32,299 nt of DNA from Thauera butanivorans NBRC 103042 (GCF_001591165.1 NZ_BCUG01000060.1:1-32299); one strand, 5' to 3'; numbered from the stretch's first letter, positions 1 to 7,378 are shown. Program-made: numbers and translations. Notes: generated by a model from the sequence alone, not told the origin.

Positions 1-21
1 GAAGGCGAAGGGGATTGCAGC

Positions 22-810
22 ATGAAACTGTCACGCGAAGCCATCGAGCAATTGGCCATCCATCTCGAGACCTGCGAACTGGAGGCGAAGGACACGCCCA
101 AGATCACCGACGAGCATCCCGACATGGACTGGGACGACGCCTATGCCATCCAGGACGAGATCCGGCGCCGCAAGATAGCCCGCGGCAACCGCGTCATCGG
201 CCTCAAGGCCGGGCTGACCTCGCATGCCAAGATGAAGCAGATGGGCGTCGAGACGCCGGTGTTCGGTTTCCTGGTGGATTACTTCAGCGTGCCCGAAGGC
301 AGCGAGATTAACACCTCGGAGCTGATCCATCCCAAGGTCGAGCCCGAGATCGCCTTCGTCACCAAGGCGCCGCTGCGCGGGCCGGGCTGCCACATCGGCG
401 CCGTGCTCGCCGCCACCGATTTCGTCATCCCGGCCATCGAGGTCATCGACAGCCGCTACCGCGACTTCAAGTTCGACCTCAAGAGCGTCGTCGCCGACAA
501 CTGCTCGTCGAGCCGCTTCGTCGTCGGCGGCAGGATGGGCGATGCTGCCGAGCTGGACCTGCGCACCACCGGCATCGTGCTGGAGAAGAATGGCGAGCCG
601 GTGGCCTTCGGTGCGGGGGCGGCGGTGCTCGGCCACCCCGCCGCCGCGGTGGCGATGCTGGCCAACATGCTGGGCGAGCGCGGCGAGGAGATTCCGGCCG
701 GGTCGCTGATCCTGTCGGGCGGCATCACCGAGGCCGTGGCCGTGCAGCCGGGCGACGACGTCACATTGCGGGTGCAGGGCCTCGGCTCGGTATCCGTGCG
801 CTTCAAATGA
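22..810 (+). CDS. dmpH: 4-oxalocrotonate decarboxylase, copy 1
   Basis: 262 residues, full length for the 4-oxalocrotonate decarboxylase / vinylpyruvate hydratase family (DmpH, XylI, NahK). In the meta pathway it decarboxylates 2-oxo-3-hexenedioate to 2-hydroxypenta-2,4-dienoate in complex with the hydratase, using Mg2+. Visible family features are Lys62 in GLKAGLTS, the acidic metal ligands Glu107 and Glu109 in KVEPEI, and Glu140 before VIDSRY. The ATG at 22 follows a purine-rich stretch (GAAGGGG). The tautomerase gene follows after 60 nt, so this looks like the tail of a meta operon entering from the left. A second copy (14913-15701) aligns without gaps at about 76% identity by hand count. 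Decarboxylase rather than hydratase is chosen because this pair resembles each other much more than the hydratase at 14102. Confidence 0.9.
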   Translation: MKLSREAIEQLAIHLETCELEAKDTPKITDEHPDMDWDDAYAIQDEIRRRKIARGNRVIGLKAGLTSHAKMKQMGVETPVFGFLVDYFSVPEGSEINTSELIHPKVEPEIAFVTKAPLRGPGCHIGAVLAATDFVIPAIEVIDSRYRDFKFDLKSVVADNCSSSRFVVGGRMGDAAELDLRTTGIVLEKNGEPVAFGAGAAVLGHPAAAVAMLANMLGERGEEIPAGSLILSGGITEAVAVQPGDDVTLRVQGLGSVSVRFK

Positions 811-870
811 TCCCGTGGAGCGGCCAGCAAGGCCTGCCGCTCCAAACCCACAAGCCCGGAGAACGGAACC

Positions 871-1062
871 ATGCCATTTGCCCAGATCTACATGATCGAA
901 GGCCGCAGCGAAGAGCAGAAACGCGCGGTGATCGAGAAAGTCACCCAGGCGCTCGTCGATGCAGTCGGCGCGCCGAAGGAGAACGTGCGCGTCTGGATCC
1001 ACGACGTGCCCAAGGAAAACTGGGGCATTGCCGGCGCCTCGGCCAAGGATCTGGGGCGCTGA
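871..1062 (+). CDS. dmpI: 4-oxalocrotonate tautomerase
   Basis: 63 codons, the classic size of 4-oxalocrotonate tautomerase, which ketonises 2-hydroxymuconate to 2-oxo-3-hexenedioate, the substrate of the neighbouring decarboxylase. After removal of Met1 the catalytic base is Pro1. Arg11 (in IEGRS) and Arg39 (in NVRVWI) are both present. The position of the usual active-site Phe50 is a Trp here (ENWGIAG). A Shine-Dalgarno-like GGAGAACGGAACC precedes the ATG. It follows the decarboxylase in the same direction, in the order decarboxylase-tautomerase seen in dmp/xyl operons. Assignment is firm; the effect of the Trp is unknown. Confidence 0.93.
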   Translation: MPFAQIYMIEGRSEEQKRAVIEKVTQALVDAVGAPKENVRVWIHDVPKENWGIAGASAKDLGR

Positions 1063-1137
1063 CGATGGCCGTTGCCCGACGCTCCGGCGCGGGGCACGCT
1101 CGGTCGTGCCGATGAAACAGCCTGGGGATCCGCTGCG

Positions 1138-1710
1138 ATGAACGATCCGACAAACGAAACCGCTCCGTCCGTCACACGCATCGCGCGCCGCCGCGCGCTC
1201 CCGGGGCACGAGGCGGAATACGAATCGCGGGTGCGCGCGATGCTGGCCCGGATGCGCACCTTCAAGGGCTTCCTGGGCGGCGACATCATTCCGCCCGAGC
1301 AGCCGGGGGGCGATTATCAGATCGTGACGCGTTTTGCTTCCGAGGCTGCGTTGGATGTCTGGGACCGCAGCGAAGCGCGGATGCAGTGCCTCGAGCGCTT
1401 GCGCGAAGTCGCCGATGGCGAGCCGGCGTTCCGGAAGTTGAGCGGCCTGGAAGCCTGGTTCGAGCCGGCAGTGGTGCCTGCCAGCATGCACCCGCCCCGC
1501 GCGCGCATGGCGCTGGTGACCTGGCTGGGCATCTTTCCGACCGTGTCCCTGGTGCTCTGGCTGGCCGCCCCTCTGCTGCAGGCTTTGCCCTTCCTGCTGC
1601 GTACCGCAGTTCTGACGGCGTTGATCGTGGTGATGATGACCTGGCTGGTGATGCCCAGGCTGGTCCGACTGCTCCGTGGGTTTCTCAATCAGGGGCATGG
1701 CAAATCCTGA
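1138..1710 (+). CDS. ABM-domain protein with C-terminal membrane segments
   Basis: 190 residues from the ATG at 1138 (GGGGAT about 10 nt upstream); an in-frame start at 1072 would add 22 residues without family resemblance. Residues ~12-110 form a dimeric alpha-beta-barrel type antibiotic-biosynthesis-monooxygenase (ABM) domain, with the typical elements ALPGHEAEYE and FKGFLGGDI. The C-terminus holds two hydrophobic stretches (~124-150 and ~152-173) ending in a basic tail, so the protein is probably membrane-anchored with the ABM domain in the cytoplasm. This architecture is known as COG3224 and has no settled biochemical role; an oxygenase or quinone-related activity is only a guess. It lies 75 nt after the tautomerase and converges on the RidA-like gene with a 24-nt gap. 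Confidence 0.72.
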   Translation: MNDPTNETAPSVTRIARRRALPGHEAEYESRVRAMLARMRTFKGFLGGDIIPPEQPGGDYQIVTRFASEAALDVWDRSEARMQCLERLREVADGEPAFRKLSGLEAWFEPAVVPASMHPPRARMALVTWLGIFPTVSLVLWLAAPLLQALPFLLRTAVLTALIVVMMTWLVMPRLVRLLRGFLNQGHGKS

Positions 1711-1734
1711 TCTCGGCCCTGCGGTCACTGCTGT

Positions 1735-2139
1735 TTACTGTGCCGCGATGATGTCGATCTCGACCCGCAGGCCGGGAAAGGCCAGGCGTTCGATACCCAG
1801 CAAGGTGACTGCGGGCGGATGCTCCGGGTCGAAATAGGCAGAGCGGATTTCACGGATGCGGGCGGTCTGTTCGGGCTGCAGGCCGACCACGTAGATCGTC
1901 ACCGCGACCAGGTCGCGCATGCCGGCGCCCTGGGCGCGCAAGGCGATGTCGAGGTTGTCGAGCGTGCCCTCGAGCTGCGCTTCGAGATCGTCCGGATGAC
2001 GGACCTTGCCGTCCGCGTCGCAGTCGACCTGGCCGGATACGAAGATCAGCCGCTCGTGACCGCGGATCGAGAAAGTCTGGCTGAAAGCCTTGCCGGAGAA
2101 CAGTTCGGGGGGATTGATTGCCAGGCGTTCGATGCTCAT
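1735..2139 (-). CDS. RidA/YjgF-family protein (non-canonical)
   Basis: 134 residues of the RidA (YjgF/YER057c/UK114) fold; motifs FVSGQVDCDADG near residue 34 and VEIDIIAAQ at the C-terminus. Canonical RidA enzymes hydrolyse reactive enamine/imine intermediates using an Arg in the segment before the last strand. Here that segment reads PPAVTLLGIERL, with Val where the Arg is expected, so imine deaminase activity is doubtful and the protein belongs to a divergent Rid subgroup. Its ATG overlaps the TGA of the upstream regulator gene (ATGA), implying translational coupling. Function is unknown; a ligand-binding or aromatic-metabolite role is an inference from context only. Confidence 0.82.
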   Translation of the reverse strand: MSIERLAINPPELFSGKAFSQTFSIRGHERLIFVSGQVDCDADGKVRHPDDLEAQLEGTLDNLDIALRAQGAGMRDLVAVTIYVVGLQPEQTARIREIRSAYFDPEHPPAVTLLGIERLAFPGLRVEIDIIAAQ

Positions 2140-3116
2140 TTGCCTGCTTCTTTCGATGATGGGTGGCGGCAGCGGATCGATTGCGAAGGCAGCACGCCGT
2201 ATGCCGATTTGTAGAGTTCGGAGAACCGGCCGAGATGGGTGAAGCCGTATTCGAGCGCCACCGCGGTGACGTTCGGACAGGGCTGCTGCGGATCGCTCAG
2301 CACGGCGTGCACCCGTTCCAGCTTCTTCTGGCGGACGTAGTTCTTGGGTGTGGTCCTGGCGTTCTTCTCGAACAGCATGTACAGCGAGCGCAGGCTGAGT
2401 CCGGCATGCTGGGCGAGTTGTTCGGCGCTGAGTTCGAGCTTGATGTTGCGCTCGATGTAGTTGCTCAGGCGTTCGAAGCTGGGCGCATGCCGGGTCGGGG
2501 TGATCATGCTGACGTTGTGCTTGAGCATGACCATCAGCTTGGTCGTCACCACCTGGTTGTAGTGCTGCAGCATCTGCGGCGTGGCGAGCTCCGATTCGGC
2601 CTCTTCGCACAGCAGTTTCAGCAGCATCAGCAGGCTGTCGATGTCCTCGAACTTGTGCGGTACCTGGCTGAACTTGATACTCTCGTTGGGCTTGAACCAG
2701 CGGTGCTCGGCACAGGCATCGTCCAGCATCGGCGATGGAATCCGCAGGATGAACTTCTCGCAGTCGTCCGAATAGGTGAGATCGATGGGCTCGTCCGGAT
2801 TGATGACCAGCACATGGCCTGCGGACAGGTCGAGCGAGGTATTGGCCAAGGTGTAGCGGCAATGCCCGTGCAGGATGAATTGGGCATGGTAGATGTCCCC
2901 CAGGCCCTCGGAGAGGATGCGCGCCTGGGCGCCGTAGCGCAGGCGGCACAGGTCCAGCATGCCGGCGCGGCGGTGGCTGAGCGAGGCGCTGGCATGGCCG
3001 GCGTTGGACAGCCGCAGGCTGTGCGTGCCGACATTGGCACGTACGTATTCGGAGACTTCGAAAGGATTCGCCGCGGCGAAGACTTTGCTGCTGCCGTTCA
3101 GGAACTGGAGGGGCAT
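2136..3116 (-). CDS. benR: XylS/BenR-type AraC-family activator
   Basis: 326 residues. It resembles XylS along its whole length, from the N-terminal SEYVRANVGTHSLRL and the effector-domain segments ILHGHCRYTL and LTYSDDCEKFILRIPS to the C-terminal DNA-binding half. Two helix-turn-helix units are visible (LSAEQLAQHAGLSLRSLYML and VTAVALEYGFTHLGRFSEL). BenR/XylS proteins bind benzoate and activate promoters carrying TGCA-N6-GGNTA boxes; four such boxes occur at 7265-7351. The ATG at 3116 is chosen because it gives the XylS N-terminal register (MPLQFLN against MDFCLLN) and because it overlaps the stop of a short upstream ORF (TGATG); a GTG three bases earlier is the alternative. The stop overlaps the start of the RidA-like gene. 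Confidence 0.9.
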   Translation of the reverse strand: MPLQFLNGSSKVFAAANPFEVSEYVRANVGTHSLRLSNAGHASASLSHRRAGMLDLCRLRYGAQARILSEGLGDIYHAQFILHGHCRYTLANTSLDLSAGHVLVINPDEPIDLTYSDDCEKFILRIPSPMLDDACAEHRWFKPNESIKFSQVPHKFEDIDSLLMLLKLLCEEAESELATPQMLQHYNQVVTTKLMVMLKHNVSMITPTRHAPSFERLSNYIERNIKLELSAEQLAQHAGLSLRSLYMLFEKNARTTPKNYVRQKKLERVHAVLSDPQQPCPNVTAVALEYGFTHLGRFSELYKSAYGVLPSQSIRCRHPSSKEAGK

Positions 3117-3175
3117 CACGCGGCCCTCCGGGGCGATGTGGGCGAATGTGCCTGCAGCACACCTTCGTTCGTCAT
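3116..3175 (-). CDS. Possible 19-residue upstream ORF of benR
   Basis: A 19-codon reading frame starts at the ATG at 3175. It is preceded by one of the best ribosome binding sites in the window (GAGGAGAAGGAA directly before the ATG, AGGAG six bases away). It ends in TGA overlapping the benR ATG (TGATG). The predicted peptide is MTNEGVLQAHSPTSPRRAA and has no recognised similarity. It could be a translational-coupling leader that loads ribosomes onto benR, or a relic of a longer N-terminus in another frame. The sequence supports translation initiation here; the function is inferred. Confidence 0.45.
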   Translation of the reverse strand: MTNEGVLQAHSPTSPRRAA

Positions 3176-3275
3176 TTCCTTCTCCTCTCCGCCAGGGGAT
3201 GGTCTGGCGCCTTGTCCTGGGCTGGGTGATTCCGGCTTCTTATGGGAAAAATTATCGAGATATTCAGTAATTTCG

Positions 3276-3304
3276 ATTGTATGGCCTTATAAAAATTATG
3301 TCTA
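3276..3304 (-). promoter_or_regulatory. Sigma-70 promoter of benR
   Basis: On the minus strand, -35 TAGACA (3304-3299) and -10 TACAAT (3281-3276) are separated by exactly 17 bp, each one mismatch from consensus. The surrounding ~90 bp are strikingly AT-rich for this genome. A near-palindrome TATAT-N4-ATATA lies just upstream of the -35 (3303-3316) and could be an operator. Transcription would start near 3269 and give a ~95-nt leader before the upstream ORF. Confidence 0.7.
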
Positions 3305-3353
3305 TATGGCGATATAAAATTTTTTGAGCCTGGCGAGGCGGGCGTCCGCGATG

Positions 3354-3386
3354 AAAAAAAGCCGCGCTGCCCGATCACAGCGCGGC
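3354..3386 (-). terminator. Intrinsic terminator of benABCD
   Basis: Perfect 9-bp GC-rich stem (3361-3369 with 3378-3386), 8-nt loop, followed on the minus strand by seven T residues (3360-3354). It lies 35 nt beyond the benD stop and separates the ben operon from the benR promoter. Confidence 0.9.
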
Positions 3387-3420
3387 CAATGCGTCCGAGG
3401 AGAGGGAGAGGACGCTGCAA

Positions 3421-4200
3421 TCAGCCCATGTCGCCACCGCCCACCGGCAGCACCGTGCCGGTGATGTAGGCGGCGTCGTCGGAGGCGAGGAACAGGATGG
3501 GTTCGGCCTGTTCCTCGAGTGTGCCGTAGCGCTTCATCAGGCTGCTGTCGATCGACTGGCTGTAGATCTGCTCGTACCAGCGTTTTTCCTGCTCGCTCTG
3601 TGCCTGCGTGTTGCGCGGCACGCGGCGCGGCGGGGCCTCGGTCGCACCCGGCGCGGTGGCATTGACGCGAATGCCGCGCTCACCGTTCTCCAGCGCCAGG
3701 CAGGCCGTCAGGGCGTTTACCCCGCCTTTGGCCGCGCCATAGGGCACGCGGTTGACGCCGCGGGTAGCGATCGACGACACATTGACGATCGCGCCCTTGC
3801 CCTGCGCCTGCATGTGCGGCAGGACCGCGCGGCAGCACCACAGCGTGGGGAACAGCGAGCGGCGCACTTCGGCTTCGATCTCGTGCTCGGCGTAATGCTC
3901 GTAGGGCTTGGTCCAGATCGTGCCGCCGACATTGTTCACGAGGATGTCGATGCGGCCGAACCGGGCGACGGCCGCATCCATGACGCGCTGGCATTCGGCG
4001 AATTTCTCGAGGTCGGCGGTCAGGCCGAGGACGTCGGTCTTCTTCTGCGCAAGGGCATCGGCGACCTCATGGACGATCTCCGAGCGGTCGACCAGCACCA
4101 GCGTGCCTTCTTCCTCGGCGATGCGCTCGGCGACGCGCTTGCCGATGCCCTGCGCGGCGCCGGTGATGACCGCGACCTTGTTGTTGAAACGGTTAGGCAT
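3421..4200 (-). CDS. benD: cis-dihydroxycyclohexadiene carboxylate dehydrogenase
   Basis: 259-residue short-chain dehydrogenase that rearomatises the benzoate cis-diol (1,2-dihydroxycyclohexa-3,5-diene-1-carboxylate) to catechol with loss of CO2 and reduction of NAD+. The cofactor motif TGAAQGIG is at 13-20, NNVGG at 89-93, the catalytic Ser at 142/143 and Tyr154-x3-Lys158. The C-terminal half (APGATEAPPRR and VGGGDMG at the end) is typical of BenD/XylL. The ATG at 4200 has AGGAG six bases upstream, 22 nt after the benC stop. Last gene of benABCD; a strong terminator follows. Confidence 0.94.
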   Translation of the reverse strand: MPNRFNNKVAVITGAAQGIGKRVAERIAEEEGTLVLVDRSEIVHEVADALAQKKTDVLGLTADLEKFAECQRVMDAAVARFGRIDILVNNVGGTIWTKPYEHYAEHEIEAEVRRSLFPTLWCCRAVLPHMQAQGKGAIVNVSSIATRGVNRVPYGAAKGGVNALTACLALENGERGIRVNATAPGATEAPPRRVPRNTQAQSEQEKRWYEQIYSQSIDSSLMKRYGTLEEQAEPILFLASDDAAYITGTVLPVGGGDMG

Positions 4201-4222
4201 GTTTGCTCCTGGCTGGGCCGGC

Positions 4223-5233
4223 TCAGACGCTGGCGGCGAATTTCTCGTAGTGGAAGCTTTTGGGTTCGATCTGGCGTTCGCGCAGGTCATGGGCGACCGC
4301 CTCGACCATCGGCGGCGGGCCGCACAAGTAGATGTCGACCTCGCCGCCGTTGAGGTGGGCCGGCTCGATGTGGGCGGTGACGTAGCCCTTCTTCGGCCAT
4401 GCGCTGTCGTCGGCGACCACGCAGACTTCGTAGCTGAAATTGGGCAGGGCGGCCTTGAAGGCATCCAGGCGGTCGAGGGCGACGACGTCGGCGTCGGTAT
4501 TGACGCCGTAGATCAGGTGGACCGGGTGGGCGCTGCCGCCCTGGGCCACGAGCTTGTCCAGCATCGCCAGGAAGGGGGCGAGGCCGGTGCCGCCGGCGAG
4601 CATCAGCACCGGGCGGGCGACGTCGCGCAGGTAGAAGCTGCCGATGGGGCCGGCAAGCCTGATCGTGTCGCCGGGGCGGGCGCGCTCGGTGAGGTAGCCG
4701 CTCATCAGGCCGTCGGGTACGTTGCGGATCAGGAAGGCGACCTTGCCTTCGGCGGGCATCGAGCTGAACGAGTAGGCACGGGTGCGGGTGGTGCCGGGCA
4801 CTTCCAGGTTGGCGTACTGGCCGGGCAGGAAGGCGAGCTTGTCGATGCCCGGGCCCTGCAGCACCAGGCTGATGGTGCTGGGGGAGAGCTGGCGCACCTC
4901 GTCCACCGATGCGCTCAGCGTCGCCTGCCTGATCTTGCACACGTCGGACGAGACGGGCACGTTCACGACGCAGTCGCTCCTGGGGTGCATCTGGCAGGTG
5001 AGGACGTAGCCCAGGCCCGCCTCTTCCTCGCTCATCGCGTCGTCGATGTAGAAGCCCAGCTCGTACTGGCCGGATTCGGCCTTGCACTTGCAGGCGCCAC
5101 AGGCGCCGTCGCGGCAGTCGATCGGCACGTTGACGCCCTGGCGGTAGGCGGCATCGGCCACGGTTTCCGAAGCGTTGCAGTCGATGAAGCGGGTGACGCC
5201 GTCCTCGAAATTCAGGGCGATCTTGAATGTCAT
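4223..5233 (-). CDS. benC: Benzoate 1,2-dioxygenase reductase
   Basis: 336 residues. It transfers electrons from NADH through FAD and a plant-type [2Fe-2S] cluster to the oxygenase BenAB. The N-terminal ferredoxin domain has Cys40, Cys45, Cys48 and Cys80. The FAD-binding motif RAYS is at 152-155, the NAD-binding GGTGLAP at 214-220 and CGPPPM at 304-309. The C-terminal aromatic residue usual in this family is not present; the protein ends KFAASV, as in other BenC. Start chosen at the ATG with GGAGAC upstream. It is separated from benB by an unusual 121-nt gap holding a 16-bp hairpin. Confidence 0.95.
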   Translation of the reverse strand: MTFKIALNFEDGVTRFIDCNASETVADAAYRQGVNVPIDCRDGACGACKCKAESGQYELGFYIDDAMSEEEAGLGYVLTCQMHPRSDCVVNVPVSSDVCKIRQATLSASVDEVRQLSPSTISLVLQGPGIDKLAFLPGQYANLEVPGTTRTRAYSFSSMPAEGKVAFLIRNVPDGLMSGYLTERARPGDTIRLAGPIGSFYLRDVARPVLMLAGGTGLAPFLAMLDKLVAQGGSAHPVHLIYGVNTDADVVALDRLDAFKAALPNFSYEVCVVADDSAWPKKGYVTAHIEPAHLNGGEVDIYLCGPPPMVEAVAHDLRERQIEPKSFHYEKFAASV

Positions 5234-5281
5234 GCTTGTCTCCGTGTCGGGGCATGGTCGACCGGCGTGCGCCCGCCCGAT

Positions 5282-5316
5282 GCCGCGGCCCCGTCCGTTG
5301 CGGACGGGGCCGCGGC
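5282..5316 (-). repeat. 16-bp perfect hairpin between benB and benC
   Basis: Arms 5282-5297 and 5301-5316 are perfectly complementary, all but three positions G/C, with a 3-nt loop. There is no T-run on either side, so it is unlikely to be a simple intrinsic terminator. Lying inside the ben mRNA, it is placed to block 3' exonuclease decay of the benAB portion or to lower expression of benCD, giving more oxygenase than reductase. Confidence 0.75.
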
Positions 5317-5354
5317 CGTCGTGGCCGGCGTGCGGCGGCGCCAGGCTTTTGTTG

Positions 5355-5843
5355 TCAGACGTGATACACGTCGAGGACGTGGCGGATGTAGTCGGTCTTG
5401 AGCACGACCTTCTTCTCCTTGATGAGCGGCTGCCCGCCGGACAGGTCCAGGGTGTAGAAGCTCGTGCCGCAGAAGTGGTCGGTGTGGTTGTAGCGCACGC
5501 TCATCGTGTGCCAGTTGAAGCGCAGCTTGACCATCTGCCCGTCCTGCTCGAGCACTTCGATGTTGCTCAGGTGGTGGTTCGTGCGCGTGTCGGGAATGGT
5601 CGCGCTCGAGCGTTCGGTGCGGATGCGGAACACGCGGTCCTCGAGGCCGGCGCGGCGGCCGTACCAGATCAGCGAGATCTCGCTTTGCGGGTCTTCGGTC
5701 AGTTCGCCGTCGTCGTCCCAGGCCGGCATCCAGAAGGTGCAGTTCTCGTCGTACAGCGCCAGCCAGCTGTCCCAGTCGCGGTCGTCCAGGTAACGGGCTT
5801 CGCGGTAGAGGAAGGCGCACAGGTTCTCGTAGGAAATGTTCAT
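5355..5843 (-). CDS. benB: Benzoate 1,2-dioxygenase small (beta) subunit
   Basis: 162 residues, the usual length of BenB/XylY. Forms the structural beta subunit (NTF2-like fold) of the alpha3beta3 oxygenase and has no metal centre. Recognisable segments are FLYREARYLDDRDWDSWLAL near the N-terminus, EISLIWYGRRAGLEDRVFRI, and the C-terminal KTDYIRHVLDVYHV. The ATG at 5843 is preceded by CCGGAGACC and sits 26 nt after benA; an upstream in-frame extension overlapping benA shows no family resemblance. Confidence 0.95.
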   Translation of the reverse strand: MNISYENLCAFLYREARYLDDRDWDSWLALYDENCTFWMPAWDDDGELTEDPQSEISLIWYGRRAGLEDRVFRIRTERSSATIPDTRTNHHLSNIEVLEQDGQMVKLRFNWHTMSVRYNHTDHFCGTSFYTLDLSGGQPLIKEKKVVLKTDYIRHVLDVYHV

Positions 5844-5869
5844 GTCGATGGTCTCCGGTTGGCGTTTGC

Positions 5870-7198
5870 TCACTTGGCCGCGATGGCTTCGCGCATCTGT
5901 TCGAGCCAGTAGCTGTGCTGGGCGACGTAGAGGCCTTCGTCCTCGGTCTTGATCCCCGACAGGATGGGCTTGAGTCCGATCTTGTCGGCTTCGCCGTCCG
6001 GGCCTTCGACCCAGTGCTCGGCGCCGCGCGACATGTCGTTCCATTCCAGCGCACCGCCCATGAAGCCTTCCTGGCAGGCGCGGAATTCTTCCAGGTCGTC
6101 GGGCGTGGCCATGCCGGTGGCGTTGAAGAAGTCCTCGTACTGGCGGATGCGGCGGGCGCGGGCTTCGGCCGATTCGCCCTTGGGCGCGATGCAGTAGATG
6201 GTGACTTCGGTGCGGTTGACGTCGAGCGGACGGAACACGCGGATCTGCGAGCTGAACTGGTCCATCAGGTAAACGTTCGGGTACAGGCACAGGTTGCGCG
6301 AATTGCAGATCATCCAGTCGGCCTTCGCTTCGCCGAATTCCTCGACCAGGCGCTCGCGCTGCTCCATCAGCGGGCGGTCCTCGGGGTTGTCCCAGCGGGT
6401 CCACAACAGCAGGTGGCCATTCTCGAACGAGTAGGAGCCGCCACCCTTCTTGGCCCAGCCGCCCGCGCTCATCGCATTGATGTCGTCGCCCGAGTCGCGG
6501 CTCTTGCGCTGCGCCTGGGTTGCCGCGTAGTTCCAGTGCGTGGCGGTGACGTGGTAGCCGTCGGCGCCGTTCTCGGCCTGCAGCTTCCAGTTGCCCTCAT
6601 AGACATAGGTCGAGGCGCCGCGCAGCACTTCCAGGCCTTCGGGGGACTGGTCGACGATCATGTCGATGATGACTTTCGATTCGCCGAGGAAATCTTCCAG
6701 CGACTGCACGTCCGGGTTCAGGCTGCCGAACAGGAAGCCGCGGTAGGACTCGAAGCGCGCGATTTTCTTCAGATCGTGCGAACCATCGCAGTTGAAGCTG
6801 GCCGGGTAGCCGGTTTCGGCCGGGTCCTTGATCTTGAGCAGCTTGCCCGAGTTGTTGAAGGTCCAGCCGTGGAAGGGGCAGGTGAAGCTGCCCTTGTTGC
6901 CGTGCTTGAAGCGCGCCAGCGTGGCGCCGCGGTGGGCGCAGGAGTTGATGAAACAGTTGAGCTGATTGTCCTTGTTGCGGGTGATGAACACCGGCTGGCG
7001 GCCGATCTTGGTGGTGTAGTAGTCGTTGATCTTCGGCACCTGGCTCTCGTGGGCGAGATAGATCCAGTTGCCCTCGAAGATGTGCTTCATCTCGAGATCG
7101 AACAGCGCTTTGTTGGTGAACATCTCCCGCTTGCAGCGGAAAACCCCTTTTTCCTTGTCCTTCTGAACCAGTGAGTCCAGATATTCCGTAGTGATCAT
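5870..7198 (-). CDS. benA: Benzoate 1,2-dioxygenase large (alpha) subunit
   Basis: 442 residues. Catalytic subunit that dihydroxylates benzoate at C1/C2. The Rieske cluster ligands are Cys87-x-His89 and Cys107-x2-His110, and the mononuclear iron site has the bridging Asp213, His216 and His221 in [13 protein letters not shown]. The sequence closely follows Acinetobacter BenA (for example [12 protein letters not shown] and [15 protein letters not shown]). The ATG at 7198 is chosen. An in-frame ATG at 7228 lies only ~3 nt from the transcription start predicted from the XylS-type promoter, while 7198 has GGAGACGC upstream. First gene of the minus-strand benABCD operon. Confidence 0.95.
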   Translation of the reverse strand: MITTEYLDSLVQKDKEKGVFRCKREMFTNKALFDLEMKHIFEGNWIYLAHESQVPKINDYYTTKIGRQPVFITRNKDNQLNCFINSCAHRGATLARFKHGNKGSFTCPFHGWTFNNSGKLLKIKDPAETGYPASFNCDGSHDLKKIARFESYRGFLFGSLNPDVQSLEDFLGESKVIIDMIVDQSPEGLEVLRGASTYVYEGNWKLQAENGADGYHVTATHWNYAATQAQRKSRDSGDDINAMSAGGWAKKGGGSYSFENGHLLLWTRWDNPEDRPLMEQRERLVEEFGEAKADWMICNSRNLCLYPNVYLMDQFSSQIRVFRPLDVNRTEVTIYCIAPKGESAEARARRIRQYEDFFNATGMATPDDLEEFRACQEGFMGGALEWNDMSRGAEHWVEGPDGEADKIGLKPILSGIKTEDEGLYVAQHSYWLEQMREAIAAK

Positions 7199-7237
7199 CG
7201 CCAGCGTCTCCAGTGTCGTTTGCAGCATGGAGTTCGC

Positions 7238-7301
7238 ATCCTAGGGACGACAAAAGGCGTGAAATATCCACTTCTTGCAGCATCGCTATCCAGTCTGTGC
7301 A
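7238..7301 (-). promoter_or_regulatory. BenR/XylS-activated promoter of benABCD
   Basis: Reading leftward: distal box TGCACAGACTGGATA (7301-7287), 7-nt spacer, proximal box TGCAAGAAGTGGATA (7279-7265), 21 nt, then TAGGAT (7243-7238) as -10. Both boxes match the XylS consensus TGCA-N6-GGNTA of the P. putida Pm promoter, and the 21-nt distance from proximal box to -10 is the same as in Pm. No independent -35 is visible, as expected for an activator-dependent promoter. Confidence 0.88.
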
Positions 7302-7314
7302 GTGCGCGCCAGGA

Positions 7315-7378
7315 TGCACAAAGCGGATAGAACTCGTGCAGGAACTGGATATTTCTGCTTCTCCGCTGCCCCTAATCT
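7315..7378 (+). promoter_or_regulatory. BenR/XylS-activated promoter of the meta-cleavage operon
   Basis: Mirror image of the benA promoter. Distal box TGCACAAAGCGGATA (7315-7329), 7-nt spacer, proximal box TGCAGGAACTGGATA (7337-7351), 21 nt, then TAATCT (7373-7378) as -10. The stretch before the -10 (CTGCCCC) resembles the Pm region. A start near 7385 gives a ~96-nt leader to the ATG at 7481. The two distal boxes of the divergent promoters are only 13 bp apart. Confidence 0.86.

Noticed and set aside
3421-4464. Extended benD starting at 4464
   Set aside because: The extension overlaps benC in a different frame and has no SDR resemblance; the ATG at 4200 has a good ribosome binding site and correct family start.
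5870-7228. benA starting at the ATG at 7228
   Set aside because: The predicted BenR-dependent transcription start is near 7231, leaving no room for a ribosome binding site; the ATG at 7198 has one and fits the family better.
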